NCBI GenBank assembly: GCA_030522415.1
Contig: CM060121.1
Location: forward strand, 13,348,055-13,412,054
Length of the DNA: 64,000 nt
Direction: 5' to 3'
DNA from: Channallabes apus
Taxonomy: Eukaryota > Chordata > Actinopteri > Siluriformes > Clariidae
Under the pieces are notes generated by a model, which did not search any database, was not told the origin of the DNA, and was given only the letters and a program-made list of their open reading frames with translations. Position 1 is the stretch's first letter; the number at the start of each line of letters is the position of its first letter. The position numbers and the translations under genes were made by a program. This document shows, in pieces, positions 21,010 through 30,843 of this stretch.

Positions 21010-22015
21010 CAGCTCTGGAGAAAAACTCCAAACCACTGCAATTTTTCTAAAGTCAGCGTCTCTACAAGTATTGGCAACCATTCTTTTCCAGTGTCCGTTC
21101 AATTCCAACACAAGCACACATTTTCTGCTTCATGGGGTACTGATTATATGAAGTGGAATTAAAAAAAATACAAATTAAACTGAATTAAATCTTATTAGTG
21201 AGAAAAAAATCTAAAATCCACTGCTGGGATCACCACTCTCCTCTTACAGTGTAACCAGCTGGATGGCAATAACAGTGCTAGAAATACCTCAAAGGTAATT
21301 GGAATTTTAAAAATAGCCATTGACCATGTCAAAAGAGTTCAAAGAAAGACAAGTTTTCAGTGATAAAAAGAAGGGTTCAGTACTAGTTTTCCTGGCACAG
21401 GGATGGAGTGAGAGTCAGGTCTCATCGCTAAAATTTAGCAGGCAGACGGAGGCAGTGCACCAGAACTGAAAAGATCAGATACTGGGAACAATCAAGCTAC
21501 AGACTTACTGGCAGAGGACGAAAAATAATCTCTACTGGGATGACTGCAAACTCAAATGTCACTCAACAACCACAAGGTGACAAAGTGACTTTTAAACACA
21601 GAAGCAAACTGAAGCTAGGTGACATGCATGGTGAGGATGGGCTGAAACAGTCTCGGGACTGAAGTTATGCAAAGCCTGAAAAAAATATCTTCATCAATGA
21701 GAAGCAAGGAAGGTTAAGAAAAAAGAAAAGAAAAAAAACACAGGAATTGGACTATAGGGAACTGGAGTAAGATCATATCCTCTAACAAGTCTAATTTTCA
21801 GCTTTGGCCAACATTCGGGACAATGGTCATGGTCAAATGTTTTCTGGTTAGAGATTAGAGACCCACAGATGTACTAGCCACAGTGTCTCATACCAGCAGT
21901 GAAATATGGAGGATGATCAATGATGATCTGGGGATGCTTCAGCAAGAGTCAGGTAGATTTTTCTTTGTAAAAGATGCATGAATGAAACCACATACAAAGT
22001 CATCCTGGAATAATA
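21010..22015 (+). pseudogene. Decayed Tc1 element (CAGCTCTGG family)
   Basis: After TA at 21008-21009 the left end reads CAGCTCTGGAGAAAAACTCC. A start-like ATGTCAAAAGAGTTCAAAG lies near 21328. At 21890-21960 the frame reads IPAVKYGG, then SMMIWGCFSKS, which is the VKYGGGSVMVWGCFS block of Tc1 transposases. Stops and shifts are scattered throughout and the catalytic residues cannot be traced. Similarity ends near 22015 without a right terminal repeat. Confidence 0.7.
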
Positions 22016-22049
22016 ATATTCATTTATATATTTTTACCATTGGGGGTGG

Positions 22050-22333
22050 TGTAACACACCCGGAGGACTTCACTTTCTACTCCTTCCGCTTGTGTGAGCT
22101 CAGAGACGCACGTGACATCATCCCTCTCCTCTGAAAGATCTCAGCCAATCAGCTCTCTCCAGGCCACCAGCTGTGAGAGGTTAAAGCATCACCCGGGATT
22201 CGAACTAGCAATGTAAACATTACTTGAAGCCCACTGGTACATAAATGCATGATTGATTGACTACTGTAGATACTGTAACTACATGAATAAGCAGGTGTTC
22301 AGGTGTTTCTAATAAAGTGCTCTGTGAGTGTAG
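22050..22333. repeat. SINE family C copy and a transposon-end remnant
   Basis: 22050-22232 is a copy of the repeat split at 19.8-20.7 kb. 22290-22333 (GTTTCTAATAAAGTGC ... GTGAGTGTA) resembles a terminal repeat that is common in fish genomes, with no partner here. Two TACTGTA heptamers nine bases apart start at 22262 and 22271. Confidence 0.55.
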
Positions 22334-22543
22334 TTAAAGCACTATTCTGAAGTAGTTTAATATACACAAGTGACCCTTTTTAACTTAAGCTCCACAACCG
22401 TTCTTCTTGACCAGATGATCACAAGCAGGCTGCGCATTAATTGGTTAAGATATTTGCTACTCAATTACTAAATGCTACAAAATGCATAGTGGTGTTCAAA
22501 TATTACGAGAATTCAGATCAAAAAGAGTTAGAATAACATAACA

Positions 22544-25500
22544 CAACTAGAGAGGTACATTTCCTGAAGAAAATGTGAGTGGTGCTTGACGTGGCAAGTT
22601 AACACGAGGCTAGCTAATCAGCTTAACTCCATGATAGGAACATGGTAATCATGTTAAGTGCGCAAAGCAAAGTTTAATCAATGTCAAGTCTATGAGCGGT
22701 TAATTGCCCCCTGCGGGGGCAATTAACCGCCCGCCCTCAGTAGTGTCATACAACCCCATTCCCGACTGAGGCGAACGGTTTGACACCTCATTCAAGGGTC
22801 TACGACAAACGGTGCTGGAATAGCGATTAATTGCCCCCTGCGGGGGCAATTAACCCCCCAGCCCCTCAGACATCTCACTGCACACCCCTCCCGGATAAGA
22901 CGCACGATATGACACCTCATTCAAGGGTCTACGACAAACGGTGAGGGACCAGGGATTAATTGCCCCCTGCTGGGGCAATTAACAGTCCAGCCCCTCAGAG
23001 AGATCACTGCACACCCCTGCCGGATAAGACGCACGATATGACACCCCATTCATGGGCCTACGACATACGGTCTTGTTCTAGCAGTTAATTGCCCCCTGCG
23101 GGGGCAATTAACCGCCCGCCCTCAGTAGTGTCATACAACCCCATTCCCGACTGAGGCGAACGGTTTGACACCTCATTCAAGGGTCTACGACAAACGGTGC
23201 TGGAATAGCGATTAATTGCCCCCTGCGGGGGCAATTAACCGCCCAGCCCCTCAGACAGGTCACAGCACACCCCTCCCGGATAAGACGCACGATATGACAC
23301 CTCATTCAAGGGTCTACGACAAACGGTGAGGGACCAGGGATTAATTGCCCCCTGCTGGGGCAATTAACAGCCCAGCCCCTCAGAGAGGTCACTGCACACC
23401 CCTGCCGGATAAGACGCACGATATGACACCCCATTTATGGGCCTACGACATACGGTGTTGTTCTAACAGTTAATTGCCCCCTGCGGGGGCAATTAACCGC
23501 CCGCCCTCAGTAGTGTCATACAACCCCATGCCCGAATGAGGCGAACGGTGTGTCACCTCATTCATGGGCCTACAAAAAACTCTGTCAAAGCTGATCTCAA
23601 TGTTAAGTCTATGAGCGATTAATTGCCCCCTGCGGGGGCAATTAACGGCCCAGCCCTGAGCAATGTCATAGCACCCCACCCCCGGATAAGCCGCACGATA
23701 TGACACCTCAGTCATGGGTGTATGACAAACGGTGCGGGAATAGCGGTTAAAATGTTAAGTCTATGAGAGTTTAATTGCCCCCTGCGGGGGCAATTAACCG
23801 CCCAGCCCTGAGCGAAGTCATAGCACCCCACCCCCGGTCAAGCCGTACGATTTGACACCTCATTCACGGGTCCATGACAAACGGTGCGGGACTAGCCATT
23901 AAAATATTAAGTCAATGGGCGATTAATTGCCCCCTGCGGGGGCAATTAACCGCCCAGCCCCTCAGGAATGGCATAGCACCCCATCCCCGAAGCACCCGAA
24001 CGGTTTGACACCTCATTCATGTGTCTGCGACAAACTAATTATTCGATAAATTCCCCATTATAAGTCAATGGGGCAACTTTGGGCACCTCAATTGCCCCGG
24101 GGGTACAACTTATACCCTTGTGCGGGGTATCCTCTGACACAGGTTGCAAACCCCCTCAAATGGGGTGAATTTCACGTTTCTACAAAATTCCCTCTCTGCG
24201 CCACAAGCCGTCAAAATTCGGACTCCATGTTATCCTATGGGACTTTTTTGGGTGCTTAATTGCCCCCTGCGGGGGCAATTAAGCACCCACCCCTTATAAA
24301 AGTCATAGCACCCCATTCCCGAGTAGGCCGCACGTTTTGACACCCCATTCATGGGTCTAGGATAAACGGTGCGGGACTAGTTACGCGCCGAACTTTCATA
24401 CGGAAGAATAAAAAGAAGAAGAAGAATAAAAATAACTAGAGGGGGGAAAATTCCTGAAGAAATTTTAAGTGTGTCTATGCGCGTGCCGGATCAGTGCCAA
24501 AACATCATGCAACCAATATGCAAATCAGCATAACATGTTGACAAACTTATTCAAAGCTGATTTCAATGTTTAGTCTATGACCGATTAATTGCCCCCTATG
24601 GGGGCAATTAACCGCCCAACCCCTTAGAAAAGCCATACCACCCCATTCCCGGATAAGGCGCATGATTTGACACCTCATTCATGGGTCTACGAGAAACGGT
24701 GCTTGACTAGCAGTTAATTGCCCCCTGCGGGGGCAATTAACCGCACGACCCTCAGTAACGCCATAGCACCCCATGCCCGAAGGAGGCGAACGGTTTGACA
24801 CCTCATTCAAGGGTCTACGGCAAACTCAGGCAAATCTGATCTCAATGTTAAGTCTATGAGTGGTTAATTGCCCCCCGGGGGCAATTAACCACCCCAGCCC
24901 TGAGCAAAGTCATAGCACCCCACCCCCCGGATAAGCCGCACGATATCACACTTCATTCATGGGTGTAACACAAACGGTGCGGGAATAGCGGTTAAAATGT
25001 TAAGTCTATGAGAGTTTAATTGCCCCCTGCGGGTGCAATTAACCGCCCAGCCCCTCAGAAAAGTCATAGCACCTCCTCTCCCGGATAAGCCGCACGATTT
25101 GACACTGCAGTCATGGGTCTATGACAAACAGTCACAGTTGGTCTCAATGTTAAGTCTATGAGCGGTTAATTGCCCCCTGCGGGGGCAATTAACCGCCCAG
25201 CCCCTCAGAAAAGGCATAGCACCCCACCCCCGAACCAGCCGAGCGGTTTGACACCTCATTCATGGGCCTGCGACAAACTAATTATTCGTCAAATTCCCCA
25301 TTCGAAGTCTATGGGGCAAATTTGGGGACCCCTCTTGCCCCGGGGGTACAACTTATACCCTCGTTCGGGGTATGCTCTGACACAGGGTGCAAACCTCTTC
25401 AAACCTGGTGAATTTCACGTTTCTACAAAATTCCCTCTCTGCGCTACAAGCTGTAAAAAGAAAAATTCCATAGAGATGAATGGGGAAAATTTGGGTACTT

Positions 25501-27800
25501 TTTTGGGAATTTCGGGAATACCGCTTGATGAACCCCTTAGAAAAGTCATAGCACACCATTCCCGATCGGGCCGCACGAAACGATGTAACATACGTATAGG
25601 TTTTCTCAAAACTGCGGGACGAGAAAGAGTCCAAAATTTTAGGCGGAAGAAGAACTATAATAACTAGAGAGGTACATTTCCTGAAGAAAATGTGAGTGGT
25701 GCTTGACGTGGCAAGTTAACACGAGGCTAGCTAATCAGCTGAACTCCATGATAGGGACATGGTAATCATGTTAAGTGCGCAAATCAAAGTTTAATCAATG
25801 TCAAGTCTATGAGCGGTTAATTGCCCCCTGCGGGGGCAATTAACCGCCCAGCCCCTCAGAGAGGTCACTGCACACCCCTCCCGGATAAGACGCACGATAT
25901 GACACCTCAGTCAAGGGTCACCGACAAACGGTGAGGGACCAGCGGTTAATTGCCCCCTGCTGGGGCAATTAACAGCCCAGCCCCTCAGAGAGGTCACTGC
26001 ACACCCCTGCCGGATAAGACGCACGATATGACACCTCATTCATGGGCCTACGACATACGGTGTTGTTCTAGCAGTTAATTGCCCCCTGCGGGGGCAATTA
26101 ACCACCCGCCCTCAGGAGTATCATAGAACCCCATGCCCGACTGAGGCGAACGGTTTGACACCTCATTCAAGGGTCTACGACAAACGGTGCTGGACTAGCA
26201 ATTAATTGCCCCCTGCGGGGGCAATTAACAGCCCAGCCCCTCAGAGAGGTCACTGCACACCCCTGCCGGATAAGACGCACGATATGACACCTCATTCATG
26301 GGCCTACGACATACGGTGTTGTTCTAGCAGTTAATTGCCCCCTGCGGGGGCAATTAACCACCCGCCCTCAGGGGTATCATATAACCCCATGCCCGACTGA
26401 GGCGAACGGTTTGACACCTCATTCAAGGGTCTACGACAAACGGTGCTGGACTAGCAATTAATTGCCCCCTGCGGGGGCAATTAACAGCCCAGCCCCTCAG
26501 AGAGGTCACTGCACACCCCTGCCGGATAAGACGCACGATATGACACCTCATTCATGGGCCTACGACATACGGTGTTGTTCTAGCAGTTAATTGCCCCCTG
26601 CGGGGGCAATTAACCACCCGCCCTCAGGAGTATCATATAACCCCATGCCCGACTGAGGCGAACGGTTTGACACCTCATTCAAGGGTCTACGACAAACGGT
26701 GCTGGACTAGCAATTAATTGCCCCCTGCGGGGGCAATTAACAGCCCAGCCCCTCAGAGAGGTCACTGCACACCCCTGCCGGATAAGACGCACGATATGAC
26801 ACCTCATTCATGGGCCTACGACAAACGGTGTTGTTCTAGCAGTTAATTGCCCCCTGCGGGGGCAATTAACCACCCGCCCTCAGTAGTATCATATAACCCC
26901 ATGCCCGACTGAGGCAAACGGTTTGACACCTCATTCAAGGGTCTACGACAAACTCAGGCAAATCTCATCTCAATGTTAAGACTATGAGTGATTAATTGCC
27001 CCCTGCGGGGGCAATTAACCACCCCAGCCCTGAGAAAAGACATTGCACCCCATTCCCGAACAAGCTGAACGGTTTGACACCTCATTCATGGGCCTACAAA
27101 AAACACAGTCAAAGCTGGTCTCAATGCTAAGTCTTTGAGCGGTCAATTGCCCCCTGCGGGGGCAATTAACCGCCCAGCCCTGAGCAAAGTCATAGCACCC
27201 TACCCCCGGATAATCCGCACGATATGGCACCTCATTCATGGGTGTATGACAAACGGTGCGGGAATAGCGGTTAATATGTTAAGTCTATGAGCGTTTAATT
27301 GCCCCCTGCGGGGGCAATTAAGCGCCCAGCCCCTCAGAAAAGGCATAGCACTCCATCCCTGAACCAGCCGAACGGTTTGACACCTCATTCATGGGTCTGC
27401 GACAAAATAATTATTCGATAAATTCCCCATTATAAGTCAATGGGGCAAATTTGGGGACCTCTCCTGCCCCGGGGGTAGAACTTATACCCTTGTGCGGGCT
27501 ATCCTCTGACACAGGGTGCAAACCCCCTCAAATGTGGTGAATTTCATGTTTCTACAAAACTGCCTCTCTGCGCTAGAAACCGTCAAAGTTGGCCTCAATG
27601 TTAAGTCTATGGGATTTTCGGGGTGATTAATTGCCCCCTGCGGGGGCAATTAACCACCCACCCCTTAGAAAAGTCATAGCACCCCATTCCCGATCGGGCC
27701 GCACGATTTGACACCCCACTCATGGTTCTACGACAAACGGTGCGGGACTAGTTACGCGCCGAACTTTTGACGGAAGAAGATAAAGAAAAAGAATAAGAAT
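22544..27800. repeat. Complex satellite array with 29 regularly spaced palindromes
   Basis: Repeated units of about 127-129 bp or 149-152 bp each carry the near-palindrome TTAATTGCCCCC-TGC-GGGGGCAATTAA. I located 29 cores, from 22700 to 27653. The rest of each unit is conserved (for example TTTGACACCTCATTCA, CTACGACAAACGGTG). Higher-order periods are visible: 385 bp (three units, 22700 to 23085 to 23470) and 256 bp (two units, 26075, 26331, 26587, 26843). Three blocks (22544-24433, 24434-25661, 25662-27800) each start at AACTAGAG and end with a poorly conserved GAAGAAGAATAA-rich tail. Each block has a non-palindromic spacer (24030-24250, 25275-25500, 27410-27620). No frame is conserved, so I see no coding role. 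Confidence 0.9.
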
Positions 27801-27821
27801 AAAAAAAAAAATAATAATAAG

Positions 27822-28142
27822 TTTGCAAGATAGTAGTAGTGATGCTTTTCAAGCACCACTAATAATAATAAAAAGAAGAAAAAACCCTTTTTCGATTTTC
27901 AAAATCAGTTTTTTGGTAATTGCGGGAAAACGGTGCGTCGGATCGCTTCGGGAGCCGATGTTCCATAAGCTCTCCCGATCGAGCCGGACGCGATGGTGTA
28001 TGATTTGTGGCCGTCGGACCAAAGCTCTCCGGCGTGGGAGCGTCCAAAGTTTCGGGATGAATAGTAATAAGTGGTCTATTGCATAGACACACTTAATAAG
28101 TATGCAAGATAACAATAGTGATGCTTTTCAAGCACCACTAAT
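27822..28142. repeat. Two direct copies of a 41-bp hairpin motif flanking a GC-rich unit
   Basis: GCAAGATAGTAG...AGTGATGCTTTTCAAGCACCACT occurs at 27822-27862 and 28101-28142, a period of about 279 bp. Each copy can fold (AGTGATGCTT with AAGCACCACT). The segment between them holds a GC-rich block around 27940-28050. It joins the satellite array on the left through an A-rich tail and may be part of the same composite repeat. Confidence 0.6.
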
Positions 28143-28144
28143 TA

Positions 28145-28516
28145 TGAGAGTAAAAACTACATTTATTTCTGTATACCGTATGATCAGACTGCCTCCTTTC
28201 AGTGACTGGAATGCCTCATCCTTGAAAATCACTGGATGCATCGTCTGGCAACGTGCAAAAGAACTAAGCTTGGAGTTATTGTGTCATCCTCTATACATTC
28301 CTCACCTCGCTCCAAGCCATTTCCACATGTATTGGCCATTAAAGGTGTTTGTGGGAGGTCAGGGTTTCAGACGTGAAACAGGCAGTCTAGTCATGGCTAC
28401 ATCATACTGAGACAACTTTCTACCATAATGGTATCCAAGCACTAGTGAAACACTGGGATAAGTGCATTAGTGTAGCAGGGAATTATATAGAGAAATAAAG
28501 GTAGTTTTTACTCTCA
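28145..28516 (+). mobile_element. Mariner-family relic with intact inverted ends
   Basis: Ends TGAGAGTAAAAACTAC and GTAGTTTTTACTCTCA are inverted copies flanked by TA (28143-28144, 28517-28518). The interior keeps the C-terminal part of a mariner transposase: HPLYIPHLAPSHFHM, where the family has HPPYSPDLAPSDFH, then PLKVFVGGQGF. In another frame FYHNGIQALVKHWDKCISVA runs to NYIEK and a stop. The last catalytic Asp region (LAPSD) now reads LAPSH. At 372 bp it is an internally deleted, non-autonomous derivative. Confidence 0.85.
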
Positions 28517-29558
28517 TACCTGTGTTCTGTTATTCTGCACAATTTAAAGCTCCAGTCTCACATGAACACCACTTTTATTTTCATTTAAAGGTACTGTATT
28601 ATATGCATTATATTAAAATATTCTTTTTTAAATATACGTCAAATTATTCTTATGTAATCTGATTATTTAATTAATCATTAATTATGATGTTAATTAACTT
28701 AAATTATTGTGGTGGTTAAATATATTATTAATTCAGTTAAGTATACATTCTTTTTACATTATGACATTATCAAATGTTGAACACTCCTATATTCAGTATA
28801 TCCTGCCAAGACAAAGGCATTCAATTTGAGCATTTTCCGTAATTTTGTCTACTTTTTTGCTTATGAATTCAGACTTTTATGCCACCTTGTATCTTTTTTT
28901 TCACTGACAATTTTTTAACATCAAAAATAAAATGTAATGTTCCTGAATTGATGGAAAGGCATTTAATTCATGAGTGTAAAATTACACTGATAAACATTCA
29001 ACATGAAATAAACTGTGTAAAAATATGTAATGTGGATGCTTGGGTCCAGACTCCCTGAATGTTATCATGCATCTATTTTTATTTATAATTAGTACACAAC
29101 ATTTGATTAAGAACTGGCTTTTTGGGGTTTGAGCACATATTCTTATCTTTACATATTTTTGTTCACAACTCTTATGGAGGATGACAGTACTGATTATATT
29201 ATAATCAATTATACTGCATAATGAACATGCTTGATTATGGCAGTTACAGGGTCTTACAGGGTTCTCTAATGATCATTCTATGTAGCTTGTAGTAGAAAGT
29301 ATTTACATGGAGCGATGGTTTACTGTACGTTGAAAGATGTCTTGTCAACACGTGATTTTTTTTTTCCTATGGATTAATTTTTTTGTTTTCTGTTTTTTTC
29401 CTTGTTTGAGAGATTGTTTAAAATATGAATGCCATTAAAAAGATTTTAGCCTTATTGCAAACAATGTATAATTGAACTCAATAACATTAACCAATATTTT
29501 CTACAGTATTCAGTATATTGTTACATTCATTCTGTTTTGTAAATCAGGTTTTAGTTTA

Positions 29559-29602
<44 letters not shown>

Positions 29603-30233
29603 AAGCATTATGGTACATTATACAAACACACAGGCAGGCAAAAAAATATGCACACTTAAGGAAAAGAAAATCTTGTAAGAAATATGAAGAGATAAGTAAC
29701 ATCTTAATTTAACAAATAGGTGGAACCGAGATCATGGTCTACTGTATGTGCAATTATGTATCAGTGGTGTCAAATCTTCTTGATTACTGATAAAGAAAGG
29801 AGGCTGACTGAGACTAAGTTCTGGATATTGTTTCATAAATTTTCGCCTACTCCTACTTTCAGAACATTTAAAGTACTCACATATTTTGGAGTGTCTTGAA
29901 TGCACAGCATTTATAAGATCTTCCCACAGACTTTCAATGATGTTTAAGTAATGGGATTATAAGGGCCGTTTCAAAAGATACCTTGCATTTTTTTCTTTTA
30001 TTACTTGATGGACTGTTTCACATTTACTTCTAAAATTTACTATTTTACTTGAATCCATTCTTCCATGTGTGTTTGCAAGTGTTTTCGTCATTTGCTACAA
30101 CACATCCCCAAGGTTATCATTTTGATTACACAGTTTTTTTCCCCCATTTACTATTTTAAGGATTGTAGCTAAAATATTTACTTCATCATCCCACAGCACT
30201 TCTTTTTAATATGCCTGCATTTTATCCAAATGC
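28517..30233. other. Intergenic DNA with a (ATT)n microsatellite
   Basis: AT-rich. (ATT)n runs 29560-29600. Four TACWGTA heptamers (28592, 29321, 29502, 29740). No coding frame. Confidence 0.6.
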
Positions 30234-30456
30234 GCCAGTCAAAAGTTTGGACACACCTTCTACAGTGTGTATTTTTTTTTTTTTTTTTTTAGTAATTTAT
30301 TTTCTACATTGTAGCTCAATACTGGAGATTTCAAAACTGTGAATTAACGCATAGATTTATGCAATTAAGTAAAAACAGCAACATTAGCAATTGTTAATTT
30401 AAGACACAAAGGCCAGCTGTTCTATAAGAGTTCTGGCAAGAACAGTATTGCCAAGT
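30234..30456. repeat. Left-end remnant of a Tc1 element
   Basis: CCAGTCAAAAGTTTGGACAC is a characteristic fish Tc1 terminal repeat. It is followed by a T-run and TTTCTACATTGTAG. AGTTCTGGCAAGAACAG near 30430 fits the leader of the same family. No transposase. It abuts the 3' end of the LINE. Confidence 0.6.
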
Positions 30457-30843
30457 ACATTTCAAATTAAAATTTTATTTGTCACATACACAGTCATACA
30501 CAGTATAATATGCAGTGAAATGCTTACATGACCGCCAGTGACCTTAAAAAGAAAATAAAAGCTTGTACGTAAAATAAATAATCAATAAAAAGGAAATACT
30601 AAAGAAATAAATTTAACTAGTAAAATTAACTGTACAATAAGGGCATAATAAAATATTGCAAAGTATAGAAATATAGGGTATATGTATATAGAATTTAAAG
30701 TGTCAGTGGTTGTGCAAATATGCATGAAAGTTGACTAATGAAAGTGACATGTGCAATTGTCCAGATGTATAAATATTTAGTGCAAGTGTGTATGAATGTG
30801 TCCATGATTGTCCAGTCAGTGTTGTGAGCTTAAAAAGATGTTA

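Noticed and set aside
25170..25667. 165-codon frame in the satellite array
   Set aside because: It runs across repeat units without conservation in neighbouring units. Frame openness comes from GC-rich repeats lacking stops.
22700..27653. CRISPR-like array (regular palindromic repeats)
   Set aside because: The DNA between palindromes is itself repeated rather than unique spacers, units vary in length, and the context is clearly vertebrate with no cas-like genes.
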